This document shows, in pieces, positions 9,000-16,833 of a stretch of DNA of 64,000 bases; within the stretch, counting starts at the first letter, position 1, and each line of letters opens with the position of its first letter. Position numbers and translations under genes: made by a program. The notes beneath the pieces are model-generated. The model was not told where the DNA came from. It did no database searches and worked only from the letters and a program-made list of their open reading frames with translations. This stretch comes from Micavibrio sp. UBA6212. GTDB taxonomy: Bacteria > Pseudomonadota > Alphaproteobacteria > Micavibrionales > Micavibrionaceae. Location: positions 66,114-130,113 of the forward strand of contig DISK01000010.1 in assembly GCA_002421905.1 (NCBI GenBank), read 5' to 3'.

Positions 9000-10175
9000 T
9001 TATTGCATGACCGTGTTGACGTTCATTTCTTCGCGCACACGTTGACGTAACCGATCAATGGGAAATGAGTTTTTTCCATCATTATAATGCCAGTATGTCC
9101 AGCCATTACAGCTAGGAGCACTCTGTATTGCTGCCCCAACTTTATGAATTGAACCGCGATATTGGTTAACCCCATCTGTTGTGACAACACTGCCATCTGC
9201 CGTTACTTTTGCTTCAATACTATTTTTGCTATCCGTAAGTGTTGCACCTGGTTTGATCAATCCTCGCTCAATCAACCATCCAAATGGCACACGAAGCTCT
9301 TCACGTTTAGCAACCATACCCTGCAAGGATTCTTCGGAAATTTGTTCGGCGGCAGCAATGCGCTTTTTAGCAAGTTTTATATAAGAATCTTCACGTTCAA
9401 TTCCGATAAAATTTCTTCCAAGTTTCTTGGCAACAGCTCCGGTTGTTCCTGAGCCAAAAAATGGATCAAGGATAATATCGCCTGGTTGAGTGGATGCCGT
9501 CAGAACGCGGTATAACAAAGCCTCAGGCTTTTGAGTAGCATGTCCTTTTTCGCCATCGTCGGTTTTTAATCTTTCGGCACCATTGCATATTGGGATTGTC
9601 CAGTCACTACGCATTTGGACATCATCATTCATGGTTTTCATAGCTTCATAATTAAAGCGGTATTTGCTTTTCTCAGACTTAGCCGCCCAGATTAATGTTT
9701 CATGAGCATTGGTAAAGCGACGTCCACGGAAGTTCGGCATCGGGTTTGACTTACGCCAGATAACATCGTTCAAAATCCAGAAGCCAAGATCCTGCAAAAT
9801 AGACCCAACGCGGAAGATATTGTGATATGAGCCAATCACCCACATTCCCCCATCTTCTGTTAGCAGGTCTCGTGCGGAAGAAAGCCATTCATGTGTAAAT
9901 TTATCATATTCTTTATAAGATCCAAATTGATCCCAATGATCATCAACAGCATCAACTTTGGAGTTGTCAGGGCGGTGCAGGTCACCGCGAAGTTGAAGAT
10001 TATAAGGGGGGTCAGCAAAAATCATATCAACCGACCCTTTAGGAAGGCTCCGCATAATCTCGACACAATCACCCTGGTAGATGTGATTCGTTTGGAATTC
10101 TATCTTTGAAGATGCTGATTTCTTCGTGGGTTTTCCTGTGGATTTATGTGGGGAAACAGTCTTTTTTGCTGGCAT
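9000..10175 (-). CDS. ccrM: Cell-cycle-regulated adenine methyltransferase CcrM (GANTC)
   Basis: This 391-residue enzyme is a beta-class N6-adenine methyltransferase. The catalytic motif DPPYNLQL (about residue 55) precedes the SAM-binding motif DPFFGSGTTG (about residue 240), with a target-recognition segment between. The C-terminal ~100 residues (GWTYWHYNDG, then a basic helix) match the extra domain typical of alphaproteobacterial CcrM. By homology it methylates A in GANTC and times expression of cell-cycle genes. A basic Lys/Ser/Thr-rich N-terminal tail precedes the core. No cognate restriction gene is adjacent. folB follows directly. Confidence 0.93.
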   Translation of the reverse strand: MPAKKTVSPHKSTGKPTKKSASSKIEFQTNHIYQGDCVEIMRSLPKGSVDMIFADPPYNLQLRGDLHRPDNSKVDAVDDHWDQFGSYKEYDKFTHEWLSSARDLLTEDGGMWVIGSYHNIFRVGSILQDLGFWILNDVIWRKSNPMPNFRGRRFTNAHETLIWAAKSEKSKYRFNYEAMKTMNDDVQMRSDWTIPICNGAERLKTDDGEKGHATQKPEALLYRVLTASTQPGDIILDPFFGSGTTGAVAKKLGRNFIGIEREDSYIKLAKKRIAAAEQISEESLQGMVAKREELRVPFGWLIERGLIKPGATLTDSKNSIEAKVTADGSVVTTDGVNQYRGSIHKVGAAIQSAPSCNGWTYWHYNDGKNSFPIDRLRQRVREEMNVNTVMQ

Positions 10176-10204
10176 TTATTTTTTCCTTTGAATAAGCGAC
10201 CAAC

Positions 10205-10297
10205 GAATCATGAATCATTTGAGAGTTCCCGTCAAGGTTTTTTCGACAATAATCAGTTACGATTCATTTATGTGAATCAATAAGTTATTAACGATTC
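10205..10297. promoter_or_regulatory. Cluster of five GANTC sites upstream of ccrM
   Basis: Within the 173-bp ccrM upstream region, GANTC occurs at 10205, 10212, 10261, 10274 and 10293. The first two form a tandem repeat GAATCATGAATCAT. The last two lie in a dyad (GAATC and GATTC around AATAAGTTATT). One site per 256 bp is expected by chance. In Caulobacter, methylation of GANTC sites in the ccrM promoter/leader controls its own transcription; a similar feedback is inferred here. Confidence 0.7.
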
Positions 10298-10348
10298 CTC
10301 ACGTGTCGAATATGGATATAAAATAATAAAGATCGCGATATCAGATGC

Positions 10349-11428
10349 TTAGATTCTTGACATACGACTTTTGCGCCGGACAGCTGAGATAGTGGACTGG
10401 AGCAATATCAACAGCCCGAGCCCCATTAGGCCCTTGTAATATAAGCCCTGCCAAATACCTCTGTTCACAACAACCTCAGAAGGAGATGTTGGTAAATAAT
10501 ATACCTGTACCTTGTCCCCTGATGTAACAGAGAAAGAGGAGGGAAAAAACCGTGCAAACTCGTCCCGATAAGATAATTTCCTGTTACTTTCATCGCGGTA
10601 AATAATTTTATAGCCACCATTCCCTTTAACATATTTTCCGGTGGACATGTTGGCTCTTTCAATAAACTTGTTTTCCTTATCATATAAATAATATCCGCCC
10701 ACAATAATGGCCATAGCCACTAATAAAACCAATGGGTACAAGCGTTGTTGCAAGAGGTCCTCTTTTTTAAGCAGGATAGCAACATCCTGAGCGCTAAGAA
10801 GTGGTAAGGTCTTTCTTTTATCGTTCCGCTGATGATTGAGCCGTATTTTGAAACTTTCCTTGGTCCCCCTGAGACCTTTGGGAATAATGATTTTACTTTT
10901 ACGCACCTTGAGAGCTATTTGTAAAAAGAAAAGTCCCCAAACTCCAATTGTTATAAACGTTATTTTTGCAAAAGTAGCCGCCCCGAAAATCATACCCCCA
11001 CCAACACCAACAAAGATAATGGATATAATCAGCCACACCAATCCAACCGGGGACACCCAATCCTGAGTATCCGCATCGACTTTAACTTTTACAAAACGTC
11101 CTGGAATTTTATCGCGAAGATATGATGATCCGGATAGGGACTCGGCTTGCGTGATTTGTCCATTGTCTCCGACATATTCGAAAACCGGATAGTACATATT
11201 TTCATTTGAACTTGTTGTTTTAGAATTTTCTACACGAACACCAATAATTTTCGCTTTGGCTATTCTTTGATCTTTTCCCATGAAAATCTCAGAATAGGTC
11301 ATTAACAAACCAAGCCCAAGAAAGATAAGACCACCCAGTATAAACCCACCTTGAGCCAGCGAAATCAAGATGCTCTGAATCCAAAAAAACGGGTCACCTA
11401 TGTCGTGTGAAGAAATAAAGAAATCCAT
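10349..11428 (-). CDS. DUF3592 membrane protein
   Basis: The 359-residue protein appears to hold two copies of a DUF3592-like unit. Each has a hydrophobic helix pair flanking a soluble beta domain with a Y-P-V-F-E-Y or Y-K-I-I-Y-R type strand and a G-D-K-V-x-V-Y-Y turn near the end. Membrane segments lie at about residues 24-46, 125-170, 230-250 and 330-348. Function is unknown for the family. It sits between rnhB (start to stop gap 4 bp) and ccrM, a pair often adjacent in related bacteria, so it may be a lineage insertion. Confidence 0.7.
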   Translation of the reverse strand: MDFFISSHDIGDPFFWIQSILISLAQGGFILGGLIFLGLGLLMTYSEIFMGKDQRIAKAKIIGVRVENSKTTSSNENMYYPVFEYVGDNGQITQAESLSGSSYLRDKIPGRFVKVKVDADTQDWVSPVGLVWLIISIIFVGVGGGMIFGAATFAKITFITIGVWGLFFLQIALKVRKSKIIIPKGLRGTKESFKIRLNHQRNDKRKTLPLLSAQDVAILLKKEDLLQQRLYPLVLLVAMAIIVGGYYLYDKENKFIERANMSTGKYVKGNGGYKIIYRDESNRKLSYRDEFARFFPSSFSVTSGDKVQVYYLPTSPSEVVVNRGIWQGLYYKGLMGLGLLILLQSTISAVRRKSRMSRI

Positions 11429-11432
11429 GATA

Positions 11433-12059
11433 TTATCCCGCTTTTCTTATTAGGGCGTCTCTCACTGGGGCAAATGTTTTTCTGTGGTATGGAGTAACCC
11501 CAAAAGACGAAAGTGCGTTCATGTGTGTGGATGTCCCATATCCCGCATTCGTGTCCCAACCATATTGAGGAAAGGTTTTTGCCAATTCCTCCATGAGGCT
11601 GTCGCGGGTAACTTTTGCGAGAATTGAAGCGGCCGCAATCGAAACTGATTTACTGTCTCCCTTAACAACAGTTTTGTGGTTCCAAGGCCAGTTTTTTGGT
11701 GACCTGTTCCCATCAATTAAAACCATTTGAGGTGATGGAGAACATGACTCCAAGGCGCGGTACATGGCAAGAAAAGTTGCCTGCAAAATATTGATCTGAT
11801 CAATTTCCTCTACACTCGCCATGCCAATGCCAAATATGCATTGGGTTTTGATGGATGAAAAAAGTATATCCCGTTTGGCAGCAGATAGTTTTTTGCTATC
11901 GCGCACTTGCGACCACACTGGATGCAAACGGTTTTTCTGGGGAATATAGACGCAAGCTGAAACAACTGGCCCAGCCAAAGGCCCACGACCAACCTCATCA
12001 ACCCCGAATATATGGGGGAATTCAAATTGGTCTTCAATGTCAAAATTAGGACGTGTCAT
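11433..12059 (-). CDS. rnhB: Ribonuclease HII
   Basis: RNase HII nicks RNA-DNA hybrids and removes single ribonucleotides from DNA. The 208-residue product has the diagnostic GVDEVGRGPLAGPV motif with two acidic catalytic residues (about residues 20-30), VLIDGN (about residue 111), and the final acidic region AAASILAKVTRD (about residue 145). Length is standard for the family. The start overlaps the ackA stop by 4 bp, so it is the distal gene of a pepN-pta-ackA-rnhB transcript. Confidence 0.95.
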   Translation of the reverse strand: MTRPNFDIEDQFEFPHIFGVDEVGRGPLAGPVVSACVYIPQKNRLHPVWSQVRDSKKLSAAKRDILFSSIKTQCIFGIGMASVEEIDQINILQATFLAMYRALESCSPSPQMVLIDGNRSPKNWPWNHKTVVKGDSKSVSIAAASILAKVTRDSLMEELAKTFPQYGWDTNAGYGTSTHMNALSSFGVTPYHRKTFAPVRDALIRKAG

Positions 12060-13126
12060 ATTGAGAGAATTAACTTTCTGACATTTTCGGCAATGGATAA
12101 TTCTTCGTTGGTGGGTATCACTAACACCTCAAAATGTGGCAAAAAGCTGAGTTGTTGCGTAACGGCTTGACGAACCAATGCAGAGTTTTCTCCAATTCCT
12201 CCGGTAAAAACTAAAGCATCCATACCACCAAGAGTGGCCATCATTTGGCAAATATGTTGGGACGTTTTATGAACAAATACATCAATTGCAAATTTTGCGT
12301 CCGAATTGTGTTCGGCATTTTCTTCCAGAGTTTTCATGTCATTGGAAAGATTGCTTAGGCCCAATAACCCTGATTTGTGATAGAGAATTTTGGCTAGCTC
12401 CTCGAAACTTTTTCCCATGGCCATGCCAAGGTATAAAACAAGCCCCGGATCGACGCTCCCCGATCTAGTGCCCATAGGGAGTCCCTCAAGTGCAGTTAGG
12501 CCCATTGTTGTATCAATACTGCGCCCGTTTTTGACCGCGCACAAACTGGCCCCATTTCCTAAATGGGCAATAACGGTTTTGTTACTGTATAAATCTGGAC
12601 GCTCACCTCTTAGTTTCGAGCAGATAGACTGGTAAGACAGGCCGTGGAATCCGAATTTGCGTAGGCCGCGTTGTCTGAGATCCTTGGGAAGGGCATAAGC
12701 ATCCATGACAGGGTCGTGACCCGCGTGAAATGCAGTATCAAAATCAGCATACTGGGGCATATCCGGCGCCAAAGACCTTAAAACCGAAATTGCATCCAAA
12801 TTGTGAGGCTGGTGCAACGGAGCAAAAACCGAAAGGCTTCGAAGATCATCCATGACCTCGTCTGTCACTAGAACTGGTGTATCGTAGAAATCTCCTCCAT
12901 GTACTACTCTGTGGGCAGCAGCCTTGATATTGAATTTTTTTGTATCTTCTAGAAGTTGTTCAAATGCCTGTCTGTGAGTCTGGCAAAGGGATCCACTTTC
13001 ACCAATTCTCTCAATCTTATCTCCATCAAGGGGGGACAGGCTATCCCAATCAAACACACGATACTTTACGCTCGAAGACCCTGCGTTTATAACGAGCAGT
13101 GATTCTGTATGTTGTTGTCCGGTCAT
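12056..13126 (-). CDS. ackA: Acetate kinase
   Basis: The 356-residue product begins with LLVINAGSSSVKYRVF, the ASKHA-fold phosphate-1 motif of acetate kinase. It also has the conserved HRVVHGG (about residue 66), FHGLSY (about residue 160), the HLGNGASLCAV motif and the FTGGIGEN motif near residue 305. It interconverts acetyl phosphate plus ADP with acetate plus ATP. The protein is slightly shorter than the usual ~400 residues. Its start shares a base with the pta stop, so the Pta-AckA pathway is encoded as one unit. Confidence 0.94.
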   Translation of the reverse strand: MTGQQHTESLLVINAGSSSVKYRVFDWDSLSPLDGDKIERIGESGSLCQTHRQAFEQLLEDTKKFNIKAAAHRVVHGGDFYDTPVLVTDEVMDDLRSLSVFAPLHQPHNLDAISVLRSLAPDMPQYADFDTAFHAGHDPVMDAYALPKDLRQRGLRKFGFHGLSYQSICSKLRGERPDLYSNKTVIAHLGNGASLCAVKNGRSIDTTMGLTALEGLPMGTRSGSVDPGLVLYLGMAMGKSFEELAKILYHKSGLLGLSNLSNDMKTLEENAEHNSDAKFAIDVFVHKTSQHICQMMATLGGMDALVFTGGIGENSALVRQAVTQQLSFLPHFEVLVIPTNEELSIAENVRKLILSI

Positions 13127-14061
13127 TAGACAAAAGCTCCAGCTTGTCTTGCTGCAGCCATTTTAACAGCCAAAGCACATGACATTAGTCGTGTGTCTAT
13201 ACTATCTGCCCGTGATGTTAAAATGATAGGGACACGAGCTCCAAGGATTAACCCTGCTGCACGGGCATTGGCAAGAAATGTTAATTGCTTGGACATGATG
13301 TTCGCAGATTCAAGGTTAGGTGGGATAATAATGTCGGGATCACCAGCTACATCGGATAGAATATTTTTTGATGCTGCGGCCACCTTACTGATGGCGTTAT
13401 CAAAGGCCAATGGGCCATCAAGTATGCCACCCAGGATCTGTCCACGATCGGACATTTTGCAAAGACAGGCGGCATCAATTGTTGCTTGCATCTTTGAGTT
13501 AACGGTTTCAACCGCCGCCAGCAGAGCCACTTTGGGTTTATGATCGAAGCCGAACAGAGAGCTCCAGAAATATATAGCATTCTGACAGATGTCGGCTTTG
13601 ACATCTAAATCAGGTGTAATATTAACTGCCGCGTCACTAATAACCAAAGGTTTATGATAGGTTGGAATTTCCATTAGATATGCGTGGGATATTCTGCGCT
13701 CGGTCATTAAAGAGCGCGTCACGACAACAGAATGCAATATTTCATCACTGTGAAGGGCCCCCTTCATCAAGGCTTCGACTTCGGAGCTGGCAGCCATACG
13801 AGCCGCTCGTGAGGCTGCGTCATGGCTATGCTCCGCATCAACGATTTCCCATTGAGAAATATCAATCTTGGCTTCTTTTGCGGCAGCCTCAATGCGATCT
13901 TTTGGCCCTACCAGAACAGGCAGAATAAGATTTTTTTCAAATGCTTCATAGGCAACTTCAATATCTGAAGGTCTAACCGGATGAACAACTGCAGTCCGGA
14001 GAGGGGGGAGAACCTGACAAGATTCTATAGCTTTCTGAAAGCAGTCTGGACACTTATTCAT
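13126..14061 (-). CDS. Phosphate acetyl/butyryltransferase (Pta/Ptb type)
   Basis: This 311-residue protein fits the phosphotransacetylase family of the short Ptb/PduD-unrelated type: HPVRPSDIEVAYEA, VLVGP, DAEHSHDAASRAARMAA, the GALHSDE segment, KPLVISDAAVNI and the C-terminal VPIILTSRADS motif that ends such enzymes. It transfers acyl groups between CoA and phosphate and with AckA links acetyl-CoA to ATP or acetyl phosphate. Whether acetyl- or butyryl-CoA is preferred cannot be told. An N-terminal CPDC is unusual for the core fold and may be incidental. It starts 4 bp after the pepN stop. Confidence 0.85.
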   Translation of the reverse strand: MNKCPDCFQKAIESCQVLPPLRTAVVHPVRPSDIEVAYEAFEKNLILPVLVGPKDRIEAAAKEAKIDISQWEIVDAEHSHDAASRAARMAASSEVEALMKGALHSDEILHSVVVTRSLMTERRISHAYLMEIPTYHKPLVISDAAVNITPDLDVKADICQNAIYFWSSLFGFDHKPKVALLAAVETVNSKMQATIDAACLCKMSDRGQILGGILDGPLAFDNAISKVAAASKNILSDVAGDPDIIIPPNLESANIMSKQLTFLANARAAGLILGARVPIILTSRADSIDTRLMSCALAVKMAAARQAGAFV

Positions 14062-14065
14062 AATA

Positions 14066-16678
14066 CTACACCCCTATGATCTTGCTGGTGATCTCATAAC
14101 TGTTAGGTGATAAACCATCTTGATTAATAATTTCTTTCATTACCTCTAAAATCATACTTTGCCGTTCAGAATTGAAGCGTTTCCAGTCCCTGAGCGACGT
14201 CAATAAGCGGGAAGCAATTTGTGGATTAACGGGATCGAGTATTTTAATAAATTCACCAAATAATTTATAACCACTTCCATCCATGGCATGGAATACCACG
14301 GGATTATGCATCGTCATGGCTCCAAAAACAGATCTAACTCGATTAGGATTTTTTATATTGAAATCAGGATGTTGTGCCAGATTTTTTATATCTTCTATGG
14401 CGTTTGGACGAACGGCTCTGGCTTGTGCCGAGAACCATTTGTCAATTACCAATGGGTACGTTTGATATTCTTTATAAAAATGTTCAAGTACATCGTCGCG
14501 ATCAGAACTTTGTGTGTCAATCAAAGCATTTACGGCCATCATTCGGTCGGTCATATTGTTGGCATTGAAGTAATGTGCGCGCGCCAGCTTTGTTGCGTCT
14601 TCGTCACCACGACAAGTCAATAGAGAAAGAACAACAGACTTCAGGCTGCGCTCTGCCATTGATTGAGGATCGGGAGAAAAATCTTTGATAATACTTAAGC
14701 GATAATACAGCTCTTTCAACAAATCATGACATTCATCAAGAATATCAAACTTGATCCGATTGGTAACCAAATGGATGTGATCAGGATCAATGATCTGTCG
14801 CTCTTGAGAAATAATTGAGAAATGTGGAAGAGCCAGCATTCGGGCTATCAAAGCCAAATCATTTTGGTCTTCCATGGCTTGGCGAATCAGCATTGTAACA
14901 GTTTCAAGATACGCACGGTCGGTAACAACCATATGCCCTGACTCGACCATATCAATCATTCGGTTGATTAAACGTAGTGATAAAATCTGGGAAGACTCCC
15001 ACCTATTAAACCCATCTGTATCGTGAACCATCAGGAAGCGCAGGTCGTCTTCTGATAAGTCTGTGGCTAGCCTGATAGGGGCAGAAAAGTTCCGGAGAAT
15101 AGAAGGGGTGGGACGTGAAGATATATTTTCAAAAATAAAATCTTCCGATTTTTCTCTCAAATGGAGAATTTGCGTCGGAACAATCTCGTCGCCGTTATTA
15201 TTCAGCAACCCGACAGCAACAGGAATATGCATAGGGGATTTTGAAGTCTGTCCTGGGCTGTCAGGAATATGTTGTGATAAAGAAAGCGTGAAACGTTTTT
15301 GTTTTTCATCATAATGCGTTTTTGCAGTTACTTCTGGAGTCCCCGCTTGTGAGTACCACAATTTGAACTGGGTCAAATCAAGGCCAGATGAATCCTCCAT
15401 ACATTTGACAAAATCATCACAAGTGACGGCTTGTCCGTCGAAACGATTAAAATAAAGATCTGTGGCCTCACGATATTTCTCGGCCCCCAATAAAGTGGCT
15501 TGCATACGAACAACTTCCGCACCCTTTTCATAGACGGTGGTGGTATAGAAATTATTGATTTCGATATACTGATCCGGGCGAACAGGATGTGCTAGAGGGC
15601 CGCTATCTTCAGGAAACTGCATACTGCGCAGCCCCTCCACATCATCAATACGTTGAACCGATCGAGAATTCATGTCCGCAGAGAATTCCTGATCCCTGAA
15701 GACAGTCAAACCTTCTTTCAAGGATAGTTGGAACCAATCACGACATGTAACACGGTTGCCAGTCCAGTTGTGGAAATACTCGTGGCCGATAACGCTTTCA
15801 ACACGATAGAAGTCCATATCGGTAGCTGTTTCAGGGTGGGCAAGAACTAGGGCCGTATTGAAAATATTCAGGGAAGTATTTTCCATCGCCCCCATATTAA
15901 AATCACTGACTGCAACAATATTAAACCGATCTAGTTCATATTCGCGGCCATAAGTATCTTCATCCCATTTCATGGATTTTTTCAAAGAGTCGATGGCATG
16001 ATAACATTGGGACTGATCCCCATCACGAACGTATATTCGCAAGTCAACCTTGCGGCCTGATCTGGTTATAAATTGATCACGAATAAATTGTAGCTTTCCT
16101 GCCACCAAAGCAAAAAGATAACAGGGTTTAGGGAAGGGGTCATGCCAGACAGCATAATGGCGGCCATTCCCCAGATCATCTTCTTCAACCAGATTGCCGT
16201 TGGAAAGGAGAACAGGAAAATCCTTTTTGGAGGCCTCAATTTTTGTTGTGAACACGGTCATAACATCGGGTCGATCCTGAAAATAGGTTATGCGCCGAAA
16301 TCCTTGCGCCTCACATTGCGTACAGTAGCAATCCCCTGATTTATAGAGACCTTCCAGAGCCGTATTCTGAGCAGGATCAAATTTCGTAACAATTTCCAGT
16401 AAGAAAGATTCCGGAACATTGATCAATGTCAGAGTACTCTCACTTCGCACAAAATCAGGAACATCATCGCCGTTAATGCGAACAGCAGCGAGATCCATAT
16501 GTTCTCCATCAAGGACAAGATTTTGTGCCGCCGGGTTTGAGCGTTGGTAATGTGTTTTGGAGGTGACTGTCGCTCCGTTTTCATCCAGAAAAACATCCAA
16601 ATCTATCCGCCCGACCTTAAAATCCGGAGCTTTGTAATCTTTGAGAAAAACGGTTTCGGGGGCCATTTCTGTGCGCAT
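14066..16678 (-). CDS. pepN: Aminopeptidase N (M1 family)
   Basis: From the ATG at 16678 the product has 870 residues, close to E. coli PepN. Motifs are the substrate-binding MGAMEN and the zinc site HEYFHNWTGNR with the third ligand Glu in LKEGLTVFRDQEF. The DUF3458 Ig-like and helical C-terminal domains follow. It is a cytosolic broad-specificity aminopeptidase. The reading frame extends to an ATG at 16714, but AAGGA about 9 bp before 16678 and alignment to the MRTEMAPETVFLKDY-type start favour the shorter form. It heads the pta-ackA-rnhB run. Confidence 0.94.
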   Translation of the reverse strand: MRTEMAPETVFLKDYKAPDFKVGRIDLDVFLDENGATVTSKTHYQRSNPAAQNLVLDGEHMDLAAVRINGDDVPDFVRSESTLTLINVPESFLLEIVTKFDPAQNTALEGLYKSGDCYCTQCEAQGFRRITYFQDRPDVMTVFTTKIEASKKDFPVLLSNGNLVEEDDLGNGRHYAVWHDPFPKPCYLFALVAGKLQFIRDQFITRSGRKVDLRIYVRDGDQSQCYHAIDSLKKSMKWDEDTYGREYELDRFNIVAVSDFNMGAMENTSLNIFNTALVLAHPETATDMDFYRVESVIGHEYFHNWTGNRVTCRDWFQLSLKEGLTVFRDQEFSADMNSRSVQRIDDVEGLRSMQFPEDSGPLAHPVRPDQYIEINNFYTTTVYEKGAEVVRMQATLLGAEKYREATDLYFNRFDGQAVTCDDFVKCMEDSSGLDLTQFKLWYSQAGTPEVTAKTHYDEKQKRFTLSLSQHIPDSPGQTSKSPMHIPVAVGLLNNNGDEIVPTQILHLREKSEDFIFENISSRPTPSILRNFSAPIRLATDLSEDDLRFLMVHDTDGFNRWESSQILSLRLINRMIDMVESGHMVVTDRAYLETVTMLIRQAMEDQNDLALIARMLALPHFSIISQERQIIDPDHIHLVTNRIKFDILDECHDLLKELYYRLSIIKDFSPDPQSMAERSLKSVVLSLLTCRGDEDATKLARAHYFNANNMTDRMMAVNALIDTQSSDRDDVLEHFYKEYQTYPLVIDKWFSAQARAVRPNAIEDIKNLAQHPDFNIKNPNRVRSVFGAMTMHNPVVFHAMDGSGYKLFGEFIKILDPVNPQIASRLLTSLRDWKRFNSERQSMILEVMKEIINQDGLSPNSYEITSKIIGV

Positions 16679-16745
16679 TAAAGAGAATCCTTCCAATATA
16701 ATTAGAAGCATCAATAGTATAGGTCAGAAAACCCTTATTCAACTA

Positions 16746-16788
16746 GTTACTCCTTATAACTCAATTTTTCAGAGTTAGGGGGAGTTAC
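16746..16788. repeat. Imperfect 17-bp inverted repeat between secA and pepN
   Basis: Arms at 16746-16762 and 16772-16788 surround a 9-nt loop. The inner TAACTC/GAGTTA pairs perfectly, an ACTCC/GGAGT block pairs outside a 3-nt mismatch, and the outermost bases also mostly pair. It lies in the 155-bp gap between the secA stop and the preferred pepN start, both on the minus strand. It has no T-tract, so it is a poor intrinsic terminator. It could be an mRNA-stabilising hairpin or an operator. Confidence 0.4.
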
Positions 16789-16833
16789 GAAAAAGAGATG
16801 TTTGTGGCACCAGAATCAAGGCTCCAATGACTG

